Shown piece by piece: positions 12,472-26,000 of a DNA stretch of 64,000 nucleotides. The stretch's first letter is position 1; every line of letters begins with the position of its first letter. A program made the position numbers and the translations under genes. The notes beneath the pieces were generated by a model. That model searched no databases, had not been told where the DNA came from, and saw only the letters and a program-made list of their open reading frames with translations. Origin of the DNA: Steromphala cineraria (Eukaryota > Mollusca > Gastropoda > Trochida > Trochidae); contig OU744725.1 of the NCBI GenBank assembly GCA_916613615.1, forward strand, positions 8,290,708 to 8,354,707, in the 5' to 3' direction.

Positions 12472-14026
12472 TTAAAGTTTTAATTTGCCCTTAACGGTTT
12501 TGAAGGTGTGCCACAACACAGCCTTCCATCGGTCAAACCTATCATAATCCTCCTCCTGTTCCTCCTCCTCCTCTTCATGCGTGGGCAGACCCAGCGTCAC
12601 AGTGTGCATGTAGCTGATGTCACCGGTATCCTCGTTCCTGAAAGAAACTTCTTCATATCTTCTGGAGTACCCTCGAGATGCATGCACTGGCATGATATAG
12701 TCATTAGCATAGTTAGACGACTCGTAGTCATCGCCTGCTGTGACGTCAACGATAGCAGGTGTCCGTACAGATGCAGAACTATTTTCATCTTCAGGTGCCA
12801 TTTCTATTGCATTTGCTGGAGGATGTTCTACAGGTGTACTCTGAACCTCAGGGATACCCATCTCAAGCGTCCGCCTTCGAGGTATACGTGGTTTAACTCT
12901 CTGTGGTACCTGTCTCGGTGGCAAGCTTGCAACATTGGTATAGATCTCAGTCACTGTCCTCAGAGCAGTCCTAATTGAAGTTCTATGAGGTCGTGGAGGA
13001 AGTCTTGGTGGAGGTTTAGGCGGAGCAATAGAAGGGATAGAGCTTGGACGAGCTGCTGGTTTTGGTCTCATTTGAACCGCTGTATTCGGTTGCTGCTGAA
13101 GAGGTAACACCGCCGGTGTATCCGGTGCCGAATTAATTTCAACCTCCTCAATATTTGAACGAGCTGCCGATACTGAAGTGTTTGCTGATTCGTCTGCATC
13201 GGTATCTGGTAATCTTCTTGATGCTGGACTGCATTTCTTCAACCAGTTCCAGATGCGATTAGTATTGTTTGGAGCCGTTTTTGTTTTGTTTGTGTTGTGA
13301 ACTATGTACAGCGGATTATTCTGATCAAGTACATGCTTTCTGATATTAGCTTTCTTCTTCCTCGATATCGGCAATGTCGGAACTGCCGGAAGCTCAGGTA
13401 ATGCGTTTCCGTATATCTGTGTACCTATACTGACCTGACTAGCGACTGAGTTGAGACGATCGGCTCGAAGTTGAAGTTCATGCCCACAACATAGGTTGTG
13501 ATGTCCATGGTTGTTAAGATTACAGAATTCGCCCTGACGACCAATCTGCCTGTGACTGTTAATGGTATGGTTGCAGCTGTTACCCATAGTTATTGCACTG
13601 ATATCATTGCAGGCTGACTGAAGCGCAGCATGCGAGTCCAGAATCAAGTCGGGCTGTCGTGAACTGATTGTTTGTGTTTGCAGCGAGCTACATGTGCAAG
13701 AGCTTCTAACGCTTGGGTTTCTTGATTGGTGTGAAGGCGAAACGATAATGATGTTTCCGTCATTAGGAAGTACTGGCTGGCTACGTGAAACGTCATTCTC
13801 ATAGACTTTGTGTTTTATATCTCTTGGTGGAATAGGCAGAGAGACATATGGTCTCTTGTCTTGTTTACTATTCTTTGTATCTGGTACAGCTTCGGTTTCA
13901 ATGACTTCGGCTTTTTTTCGAATCCGGCGAAGACCTGTCTGCTCAACGTTCGTCTTGGCAACGTCTTTCTTTGGTTTCTCTTCTTTCGCTAGTAGACGGA
14001 CACTCTTAAGCTTCTTGATGTGTCGC
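12472..14026 (-). CDS. Receptor terminal exon: cytoplasmic tail
   Basis: One 1555-nt exon after acceptor TATGTTTCACAG encodes about 518 tail residues and the stop (TAA at 12,472). No folded domain is obvious and composition is low-complexity. Visible motifs, in order: basic juxtamembrane segment; YEND (near residue 440); a Cys/His-rich stretch (SCTCSS, NLCCGHE); YGNA; a PPKPPPRLPPRPHR SH3-type proline cluster near residue 697; YTNV; then YESS, YAND, YIMP and YEEV near 793-820; and a Glu-rich run near 847. The four Y-x-N motifs match the Grb2-SH2 consensus, and YIMP and YEEV fit Crk- and Src-type SH2 sites. Tyrosine phosphorylation is inferred, not shown. An antisense frame at 12,508-12,978 is a shadow. 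Confidence 0.85.
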
Positions 14027-17000
14027 CTGTGAAACATACAAAAACATGTTCATCATAATTATCTGTTCATGTCAATTAAAAGCTATTTCTTACTCACATA
14101 GATTTTTCGGATTGAATAGACGTGTCGTCTGAGGTATATAATGATCTAATGTGCATGTTTATTATTGTAAGATAAAGTGACATCGAGATGCTTACATTTA
14201 AACATTTACTGAACACTCAATCTAGTAATTACATTCGGCTTGTTAAACGTTTACCTATGCTTTACGTTGACAATTAATTGTAACAATGAGAACTTTGCCT
14301 GTCGTTAAATTATGAAAAGTGTTTATGGACTACAATCACAACCATTGAGGTATAAAACATGAAATAAATGTAGTTATAGAAAAAGACGAAACATATTTAT
14401 TCATCTGACTAGACATAACTGTTTATGTAAGTATATGATTAAGACAATTCCTTTGATTTATGAGTTTAAAGGGACAGTAGCACATTTTTAAGAGGAATAT
14501 ACATGTTAGTTGAAGTCAGGAACATGAAAATTAATGGTTCCAATTGAAAAACAATGTATTTAAACTAAATGGAGCAGTAATTATTCAAATATATAATGTA
14601 AAGTTAAGCCATGCGATTCCTTTTTCTTACACAAAATGAATTAGAGGTGTTCACACAAAATTGCCGCTAAGGGATTTAATGTGAATCTTCATACTTTGTC
14701 CTCTAACTATAGATGATTGGCTTGTGTAATGAGATTTTTGACACTTTCAAAATAATACATTAAGCATTATTATACAATTATTATTAAAAAAAATATAACA
14801 TAAAATTATCAAAAAACGTGCTACTGCCCCTTTAAATGTTTGCGACTTACCGTTTGTATAAGACGATACACCCAACGATTAAGGTAAACGCTCCGAGGAT
14901 TCCAGCTATACAGCCACCGATCAGCGGAGTTTTCTCATAAACTGAAGCAAAACATTGATGTTTCTGATATCATTACTATCATAGGGAGTTTTATGTAAGT
15001 ATTGACCTGTATAGACAATAGGTCATGCTTTTGATAAATCCTTAGCTTTACATTTCTGAGGACAACGTTTTAAATATAATGATTTATTTCTCAGAAACTT
15101 ATGGATAGAAGTGTTATTTTCAATGTCTTGTATTTTTGCAAGGAGATGACCATTGTCACTTTGACATGTTCATGTTCTTAAACAAGTCGACTGTGCAATA
15201 GTACACCTTTAACTGGATCCAAACCGCTTGACCGATACCCAAGATAAAGGCGCTATTCCAAAACTCCATTAACCCAATTCTTTGGTTGATTAGTGTTTAA
15301 TCAGATCAGACAATAGATACGCAAGCGCATATTTACGTTTTTCTACGTAAGAAACTACTGAAAACCAACGTAATTATTCACATAATCATAGATTAAACTC
15401 TTATAAACAACATACATTCTAAAAGTACACAGAAACCAACTGCACCCACATGTAATAACAGATTCCGGTATCAACATCTCTAATATTTTATAAATGTTAC
15501 CAGCATACTGTGTTTTAAAAAAAAGTCCAATTTGTTTACATATATTAACACTAGCTTTTAAATTTTCCTTCTCCGGGTCCATTGAACAACTACAAAATTG
15601 TCATCTCAAAATGTCATAAATGTCATTTTCCTTTGCCCCCTAGATACAAAGTCAAACTAGGATCAGCTTGACACGGCATGAATATATTTTATATTTATTT
15701 TATAGTTTGAACTACATTCGATTGTTCGTTTATGTTACTATTGCATTAGGTCTAAATGACCCATTTTCAAAGGAAATACATCCGTACATAAATACATCCG
15801 TGTATATACATCCGTACAAAATCACAGAAATCTAGGTCACACTTCCATGTATCAGTTATTAACCTCCATCAACATCAACTTTCTCGCAGCTTAACTTGAA
15901 TATGCTTGAATTATGACACGCGCTATTGTCCAGTTTTGGATCATATTAGCGACTTTAAACTTTCATATTGTATTTGTAGAAAACTTTATGGTTATACTTT
16001 AACACCAGTCGGTAAAGTCTGGCAAATAAGGCGTCAAGAACTGACGGCGATAAGTAGTACTCTATTAAATCAATGCGGAGATAATTGGTTCGTTTTGAAT
16101 TTGGTCAAGTTTAAAATAACGTAACGAAATTGTAGCCAACGAAAAGTATTGCCTTACAAAACTATATGGAAATAATTGTAATTCACTGACAAAATAAAAA
16201 ACCGAAATACAAACGAAACAAAAGTATAACAAACATTCTCAACTTACATAATATCTTCAACATAGCTATCATTATGCCAACAACCGGTGAATATTTCTTT
16301 GGTCTCGTTTTAGGATCCGGGGTAAAATCTCTAGGACTCGGTATTGTCGGTTGAATATCTGAAATATAGAAAAGATTCCATTTTCACTAAAAGGAAATAT
16401 GTTTTCTTACCCAAGCGGGAAAGAATATGCGGGGTATTAAAGTTTGCATAATGGTCATGGGAATTACAATTTTTCTAAAAATAACTCGCATTTTGATTGG
16501 TTGACGGAACTTATTTTGCATCCATTCATGATTCGCTTGGATCTTCTATTTCAGTTGAGAGATATAGATGAAAAATATTATACTTAAATTGCGAAAGTCA
16601 CACATTACTATAACATTTGTAATCGGAAATCAAGACCTTCTGGTGTTTTCTTTGCCGTAAATACAAGTTTAAATCTTCAAGGCGGCGCTAGTTTGGAGAG
16701 TCGCCGGCCGAACCGTCGGTACGTCATAGCTCTATGACGTCATTAGACATGACGTCAAACAGTGACGTCATTCATTCCTCACTATGTTTGTCTAACGTTA
16801 CGAAAGCTAGCGACGTCTTACTTTTTCTTTCCGGTTGTGCGCAGTCAATCAAAACGATTTTTATGATATGAAACAATAATGTTTTTGATATAATGCGACA
16901 TCAATATAATTAACTATTTCAAATAAGATCGTGAGTTGCGAACTACTTAGAGCCGCCCACCCTGAAGTAGTGAGCCAACTTCTGAATGGCGTATGAGTAC

Positions 17001-20000
17001 AATTTGTAGTTTACCGGCCGAGCGTAGTTTTTTAATGTTTCTCTTTTTCCCTCGTTTTTACGCATCAAAATTATCTTGGGTAAGAAAAAGAATAACCAAC
17101 TCGATGCTCGGAATTACGGATTATCTGTCCCTCGTGAATTATTGTGTCAAACTCCTCGCTGAAGCTCGGAGTTTATCATAATAATTAACTCAGGACAGAT
17201 AATCCGTAATTCCTCGCAACTCGTTGATTATTCTTATAATATTCAATTAAAATTAAAGTATTTTTGTTTCAGAGTGCGGCACAGCCAAATGACTATTAAA
17301 GAAGTTTTTTCTCAGTCGAACGGACATTTAATTGTTATTCGTAACTGGCTTAGCTTTTGTTTGAGGATTGTTGTTTTTGTTATAATCATGGGTGTGAGTC
17401 AAACAAATTGATCAAATGGTCAGCACAATTTGAAAATACCTCCTTGATGAGCATACTTGATGAAGAACGATGAACGCAACTTTATTAATATGACGCGTAC
17501 GTCTTAATTCTCGGAAAGCGAAGTTTCAACAATTGCTTAAAAAGACATAAGTATTTATGTCGAAACGTCGTTTTCTCAAAACAAAGAAGTTGTCTGTCCG
17601 CCTTCATCATTCTTAATCTGAAAATAATTAATTAGAGCTCGTTTTTTGAGTTGTCATCTTTAAACTCCAAATATCAAACTTGTGTCAAGTATGCGTTTGT
17701 TTGTTGATTGTTTGTTGACTGTTTTAAATTAATGAAAATGTATCGGGTTTTTTCTAAAAGGTATTTGTAAACTTAGAAATGGCACAGTTAGTGTCTCTTT
17801 ATCCAGCATTATGTTCGTTTATCAACATTCGACTGAGTAGAATCCCAAATGGATTTGTCTATTCTGCGTGACTTCTTACCCTTCAAACAGGCGGGCTGTT
17901 CTCTGCTGTTGTCGCGGCCACATTTGACCCTCAGGATACCACTTCCAGCTAAACAATAATATTTATAGAATTTTATCTAATATTTCGAGTACATCCCTTC
18001 ATTGATATGTCATGAGTATATATATACACAATTATGCTCGAACAAATCATGGTTGCCACAAGCTTAAGTGCTTTACACGCATACTTAATTAGTTGTTTGA
18101 CATGTTAGTAAATTTCCGATAACCTTGTTTTCGAAATTTACAGTAAACTTCAAAAAGCTTCAAATTCGTCAAAAGTAGCGATGTGAAAAATTAGACAATG
18201 TATAATTTATTAGGAAAACTACATTGTAAAACCAATGAAAACAATTATGGGATTATTGTTTACAACCAAAACAAGGCTTCGTGTCAGGTTCAGGCAAACT
18301 AAGCGAAGTCATTACCTGATTAGAATTATTAGAAAGGTGTTCAAACGAAAACGACCGCAAGCAGTTGTCATTTGATACGTCACATCTTATCATGTGGCAA
18401 CGGAAATCATGTTCGGTAAAGTGATTCTTAACCCTCTGCAGAGGGTAAATTTTGCAGCGACTAATATTGAAAGTGGAAAATATGAACAACTGCAAATTAA
18501 AATTGATATTTCAATAAGGCAATGACTACAATACTCACATCTGAAGTGGAGCCACACAGAATCAGGTAGAGCATGTTTGCTGAGCATGAGCCGCGTGAGG
18601 ATGGGCGTGGTCAGGTTGAGGATTGGGGAGAAGGAGTGGATGAACCCCTCCCCCGGGAGCGTGGGGGTGGAGATTGTGCCGTGGGTCTCCCAGCCCTTGG
18701 TGATGGTCAACTGGGAACATGTGGTACTCTTGCTACGTCTGAATCGTATATCCAAGGCATAAATCTGCACATCGACTTGCTCAGCTGACGTGGATTCTAT
18801 TCTGCAGTAGCAGTTCTTGTCATACAGCATGTTGAGTCCGTTTGGTTTGAACAAGGTTGAGACGGATGATCCGGTAACCAACTCTCTGTTGCAGATATTT
18901 GCCGATAAGGAATCTGAAATAATACCAATACCAAATTTTACTCGTATATCGATGACAAGAGTTGCAGAAATCAAAATAATCAAACTTTGAATACTCCCCA
19001 AAAGACAGTAATCTTCAAACGAAGGGAGTCAACATGTTCAATAACATCAATTGCTGAACATTCTCAAACATGTTAGCTACTAGTTATCAGATAAAATCCT
19101 ACAAACCCATAATAAAAATGTATTTATATAGCACATGTATCCGTGCATAATCATTTTCAAGCTCAAAAGCGCGGATCGATAACCAACTACAGAACAATCT
19201 CTGATAAGAGCTCAAGGTTCATCGAATCATAGCGGGCTCACTTCTAGATTGACTCTTTTCACGCATCCCGTGTGACCCAAGTCGCTCACTGTGCTAATCA
19301 AATTACCCACTTGCGCTGACTTTTAATATAAGCGATCACCCATTGCAAAGGACCCCATGTACCACATTATGTGTAGGAGAATGTTCGAAAACTGGCCATT
19401 AGTTTTGTACGTGGAGTATAACATGCTCCACGTGCAAAACTAATGGCCAGTTTGAGGACATTCTCCTACTTAAAACAAAGTTTAAGTAAACTGCTGCAAG
19501 AATGATCGCCACAACGCAACTTTTCATGTGCAAAACTAATTGCGACTTATGCTCTATATGTATTTCATGATATTCTTAACTGTTAGTTTCAAATACTCCC
19601 CTGTCAAGTAAACATCCGTACAGAATAAGTTTGCCGAGTTAAAGTAAGTACACATTAATTCCATTTGATTTGTATTAATTTACATCGTCGAAACTATAAT
19701 GCATTTTACACATTTTCCATTTACTGTATTATTTGATTTCATTTGATATATTTCTTATACTTTAAAGGGGCAGTAGCACGTTTTTAGGGGGAATATAAGG
19801 TGATGTCAGGAAAATGAAAATAAATGGTTCCAAATGAAAGACAATGTATTTAAACTAAATGGAGCAGTAATAATTCAAATATATAACATAAGGTTCAGCA
19901 TTGCGATTCCTTTTTCTTACAAAAATGAATTAAAGGTGTTCACACAAAAATGGCCGCCAATGGAATTTATGTAAATCCTCATACTTTGTCCTCTGACTAT

Positions 20001-23000
20001 GTGTGATAGTCTTGTGTAATGTGATTGTTGACACTGTCAATATAATACATAAGGCATTTACTTACAATTATAAGTGCAATTTTTAAAATATAAAATTATC
20101 AAAAAACGTGCTACTGCCCCTTTAAAAGTTGAATAATGTTATTTATTTGCAATAAATAGAGCAATATTTCTTTTTGTGTGAATAATAAACATAAAAACTA
20201 AGAAAGGATAATCCTATTGAGGAAATGGACATCTACTAATCGACAGGGATATAGGTATATATAAAATTATATATATATCCTTAATTGCAAGTAGTACACT
20301 TAAATTAAAAGAAAAAGAACATCCCCAATCGTACTTACAAATACGAAACAAATAGCGTGTACCATATCCTATTTTTGAATTATCATTTTGGTTATTTTTA
20401 TGATTCAGAGAAACATCTTAACTTAAAGGGGCAGTAGCACGTTTTTAGGGGGAATATAAGGTGATGTCAGGAAAATGAAAATAAATGGTTCCAATTGATA
20501 GACAATGTATTCAAACTAAATGGAGCAGTAATAATTCAAATGCATAACGTAAAGTTTAGCCATGCGATTCCTTTTTCTTATACAAACTGAATAAAAGGTG
20601 TTTACACAAAATGGCCGCCAATGGATTTCATGTGAATCTTAATACTTTGTCCTCTGACTATGGATGATTGGCTTGTGTAATGAGATTTTTGACACTCTCA
20701 AAATAATATATTTAACATTAACTTACAATTATCAAAAAAGGTGTTACTGCCCCTTTACAAAATTAATTAAAAGATAATTAGTAATTACATAGGAATTCAT
20801 ATGTAGTATTTACTAAGTAATAATTGAATACCTAGCATTTAGTTAAGGCATTAAGAGACATTCGAATTTGGTGATTAAAAATTCATTCGATGGAGATAAT
20901 ATCAAAATAAATTTAGTATATATGATATAATCTCGTTATTAGGTATAAGTAATATAATCGTATATCGACTTAACGGTATCATTACATATTTTTAGCATTT
21001 CATATCAGGAGAAAATTATCTTGAAAAGAAACATTTATCCAATAATCAGGACATATGTCCATCAATAACTATATATTCATCTTTTTATAAAGATTATGTT
21101 TTTAGTCCTTTTATAATGTTTCAATAAAAATCAATAAACTTATATGTCTGTTTAACTTATTTGTAATATGCATTGTACATTCTAAATACTGTTTTAGATA
21201 GGATTGTTTATTTTGTCGCATAACAGGCGTTTTATTTCCAGTTTCTTGTTTTTGAAATACCTTATTTTCGTTCATGTAAGATAACTCTACTTTCTTAAAA
21301 AAAAAGATGCACATGTCCCTTTTAACTTTAATAAAATTTTGCGATGCTTGTTGGCCGGTTATGTCCAAGTCGCCATTAGTTTTGCACGCACTTTTGGATT
21401 TCAGCAATTTTCTCGGGAATCAGGCAGTTGCGTTTGAGCGCATTGATTTCGATGGCAACATTCTTGGCATCGGTCCAACAAACTATTGGAGACCTTCCGT
21501 AAATTAGTCAACTATTGGAGACTTTCACCAGCGAAGTACGAAAACAAAACTATACTAATGTTTACGTAACTTTGTTTTAATTCCAGTTACAATCAAAGAA
21601 ACAAAATATCATATCAAACAAGTTTTTACTTCATCGCTTGACATGACCTTCATGAACACTCCTCAGATCCGAACGCATTTGCAGTGGTACTGGTGATATT
21701 GTGATTAGATTTTAAAGTTCATTGCTAAATAATGTTACCTTTTATACAGCTATATTTGACTTCAGAGAAGGTGGCATGTTCACTCCTGGACATAGAGTAA
21801 CAGGCGTCCTTCACTCGGATCTGTGGCGCTCTGCAGCTGGTGAAGCCTGAACATGCCTCGAACACTCTCTTGAGATGGTGGTCTCTGTAGGACAACATGC
21901 AGTCCTGATGCACGTCCTCGGAGCAGCAGTAGCTGGTATTGAGGCTGAGACAGTCCACACCAGGACCCTCGTGGAAGCACGTGTCCGAGTAGGGTTTGAA
22001 TCCATGGCTGGCATCTTTAATGGCAATACGGTGGTTCTGTGGACAGTTTAGTTCGTGTTGACCACAATCTCCTCTTAGGTAGCAGGCATTAGACTGGGCG
22101 ATTGACAGGAAGCTTTCGTCACCTTGACATCAAGTAAATGGATAATATATTCACTGTTCGCTATAATTGAAACAAGTATAATAGAGACAATTTTAATATT
22201 CATGTATTTCGACTTTTTAATGTAAAACCCTTAAAACACGGTATCAAACTGGCAATTTGAGAAATTGTAGTTGTAGTTTTTCAACCTTTTCATTTTTGTC
22301 TTCAACTTCCAAAATGAAGAGTACATGTATGTTATAATGTTATCATTATACATTTTTTTAAAGTATATGGGGTAACTACATAACCATCATTCATAAACCC
22401 ATGGGCAAAAGAAACGCTGGGTATTTTTCAAACGAAGGATAAACAAATAATGCATGTCGTGTAATTGCAATGTCGAATGTGTTTCATAAAAGAGTATTTT
22501 GAGAATTATCTCTCATAATTTCAGCCATGATTGCATGACGTTTTTTGTACTGTGGTTGTCTAAACACTGTTAGGGTGCGAAAATCGCTGTTTTAAAGTAC
22601 TTTTTTTGTAATAAATATTTTGAAATTATATTTGAATTTGGAAATTTATATGAGAAGGTTATTTGAGATGTTGTTAATGAAAAACATCCACTTTGACATG
22701 TATGCACTGACGTGTTTTCGTTATATAACGTCTACAAATATGCAAAAATGACCAATTTCGCTCTCCTATCTCGCTAAGTTAAGGAGATAGCAAATTGGTG
22801 ATTTTTTTAACAGAAAATGATTCAAACAAGGCAAATATATATAGTTGATTTCTAAGGAAACTTTGCCACTTTCTTTCATTCATTTATGTTTCATGGAATA
22901 AAACATCATGACATTTATGTTACCAGCGTTTCTTTTGCCCGTGAGTTTAGTATTTTTGCAAACTTTGAGATATGCGAAGAGGTCTATTTAGAATTTACAT

Positions 23001-26000
23001 CTAAATGATAAGTCTTACAAAACTATATTGCCTTTACATGATAAAATATTTCTGTAAAATCATTGGTTCTTTGCACTTGAATCAATTCAGATTGAAAAAA
23101 TTTTATAGAATTGTTATGTGATGTTCATTTTAATCAGACTGAAAATGTGAACTGAGAATAATACGGGTCGGATGCTACTTCTCTAACAATACATCATTAA
23201 ACAAACTTTTCTAATTATTCTTAAAGTTCACTAGACATATTGATTTCAATGACTATCAATTAAATGTTTGTTCCAAGTATTAATTTTAATGTTACATTAA
23301 CAGTTAACAAATATAATTAAAGACTTTTGGTAGAGGAGCAAAGATGAGTTTGGATATTTTTTAAGAGTTAATGTTAACAAACGATTGTACAAATACAACG
23401 CAAATGTAATTTGGAAATAAAATTCGAATGATTCAAAACTTCTTTCCTTCATGAGTTATTTCAGTATAATAATTAACAATATAATGAAGCAATTAGATGA
23501 TCGCAATCACCGGCTGCTTGATTGTGCTATGAATGTCTTCAACCTTACGTCGCATCTCATTTTATAAAAAGTTCAAAATATTTAGTAAAATGTTTAATAC
23601 CTCTCAAAAAAGACGAAATTGACATGAATGGTCAACTGTAACGAAATGGTCATAAACGGATAATTTGTTTTACTGATTGTTTTTGGTTATCATTACACAA
23701 TTCTGTCAGTCAAATATCGGTAACTGAGATCTAATACCTCTTTATGCATCATAAGGGCTATTGTTCACATTCATGATCATGAGTCATTTGTACCGGAATC
23801 GTAAAAATTTACCGCGTAGGTGTAGTGCCTAGACTAAACGTGGCCTTTCAATTTGTCTTAAAGGTATTACAAAACTTATTATAAAGTTTTAATTGTTTTT
23901 CTTGTAAATGTCATATTGACGCTGCAAGAAGTTACAGTAACCCTAACAATTATCCTTTAAAACCAAACAAAATTAAAGAATGATATGTCATAAAATGCAA
24001 CTGAAACATTAAGCTAACACTGATGCAATGACATGTACCGAGTCACTCTCAGCTTGATATTTCCATTTGCCCACGGCTTTCAGTGTGAAATAAACTCTAA
24101 TTATCTTAGCGTGAGAACAAGGTACTCTGCATCCATCTGATTAAAAAAGCCAATAGCATTGCGCTCTTTGTCATGACATTATTTTTTACATTCGTAGAAG
24201 GTTAATACATTAAGAAATATATCTAGTCGGCACATTGCGTAATTAATATATCTAAGAGCCATTTTTGATAAAAATGGTAGATAATATCTATATTTTTAAT
24301 GAGGATTTTGCAGCTGTTACCTGTGAAATCACTCAAGAAATTACGATTCTAAATTCAAAATTTGTAACTCAACAATTTTCCTTGTTTAATGAAAATTGAT
24401 TGACAAACTTCACTATCAAAATATTTGTATTAGAGTACACTTTCGAAATCAATTTAGAATATGAATCTAAACGATTAAACTAACCATTCACTTGTTTAAT
24501 GCGAGTTGGTTATCTATTAATTTGACGGTAACATTTATTACCAACCAAATTTAGGATTTGGATATTCAAATATATAATTTTACTATTCGAATCTTTTATG
24601 CTAATATGTTATAAATTTGTTAGACAGTTACGTTTCTCACCCTAAAAGAATATCAATCTAAAGATATCCCATTTCAATTTATTAATTTTAATTGTTTATT
24701 TATACTGGTTAGCAGGTAACGGGTGAAATGGGAAGTATAATTTTGTATTCCACAGTTAAATACTCGTTTCCTTATATGTCTTGTCAAGGAATTTTCAGTT
24801 ATTAACCTGTGAGTGGTAAGTTTAATGTTCCCGCCAAGAGTAACCTCCCCCTTTTTCGGTTATATTTAAAACCATTTACATTACAGAACTAAGGCTTATC
24901 TTAATCAAGCTTATATCTTTTCACGATTGCCAAATTAGAAAGAAATATAAAGTGGGTGTTTATTAGCCTTTAGAAAGTATTGCTTTCCTCCGTGTAAAAG
25001 AACCGGTATAATTATACTGTAACATTACAAGGACACAACTTCACTGAAATTGTGAATTGTGAAATACGTTCTATAGGTTTTGTTTATGCAATATGCATAC
25101 GGATAATTATGATAATTTCAAGGACCTCTTAACCTCGCAAGTCCGTTATTTCCGAAAAAAAAGACAATATGAAAGTGTACAAAGACAAGCGGCTGGACAG
25201 ATAGGAAGAAGCCAGGGCGTGTCACATAAAGGGTATCTTTAAAAAGCTGTGCCCTGCATAAAATGTCTCGAGAAAACATAAAGCATGTGTGCCTTTATCT
25301 GAGGTTAAAAGTCTGATAAACAATGTTTGCTACAATGTTGTAACCCTTGAGGGCCGACAAGTCCATTCAGTTCGCAGATAAGCATACCATCTTAAATGCA
25401 TTCACATGACTACCAATCTAAATAAATTTAGATCAACAGGTTTTATATTTGGTCATACTGTTGAAAAAAATCTGTTGATCTAAATTTATTTAGATTGCAT
25501 GACTACAAAAGAAAATGTACGAAGAAAATAATCACTAAATGCCTTTTAGATAGTAATAGTATTTAAAAGTATAATAATAAAGTTATTAATAAGATTAATT
25601 CCTTTTTGTAGGAAGAGATTTATAAAGTGTAGCAAAGTAAGTAATTTGTATTTGCTAAATTAATTCCTTACAATAAAGGACATATTCAATTCTTACATAA
25701 AATGTCTATAGCTTTAAAACCCAATATTTATTTTAATACACGCATACGTGCACTTAAAATTTTAATCATTAATATGTTGTCTGATGTAAGATGTTCATTC
25801 ACAATTGATCAACAGAACAAATATATTTATCTGCAGATTAGTGTTTCCTGGGTCAAGAGCAACTAGAATAGAAGCTAGCTTCCGCAAACACAGCTGTCTC
25901 CTCGCTAAGCGTAAGCTGCCCCTACTAGTGTAAGGAGGATTAACTTTGTAGCTTCCATGTTTGCATTAACCTGTTACTGCGAGGATCGTCTCAAGTAAAC

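Larger units (their letters stand above)
16359..17879. other. Receptor intron
   Basis: GT-AG intron on the minus strand. It contains the CRE triplet and the fold-back element. No additional exon is supported. Confidence 0.6.
18914..21738. other. Receptor intron with two MITEs and a hairpin
   Basis: GT-AG intron on the minus strand, made partly of repeats. Open frames at 21,111-21,507 have no coding support. Confidence 0.6.

Noticed and set aside
12508..12978. 156-codon plus-strand open frame
   Set aside because: It is antisense to the receptor tail, whose minus-strand frame is supported by splice continuity, and has no domain.
18390..18538. Extension of the CUB-like exon past 18,539
   Set aside because: Open frame only. 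The GTGAGT donor at 18,538 joins in frame to 17,948, and the extension resembles no domain.
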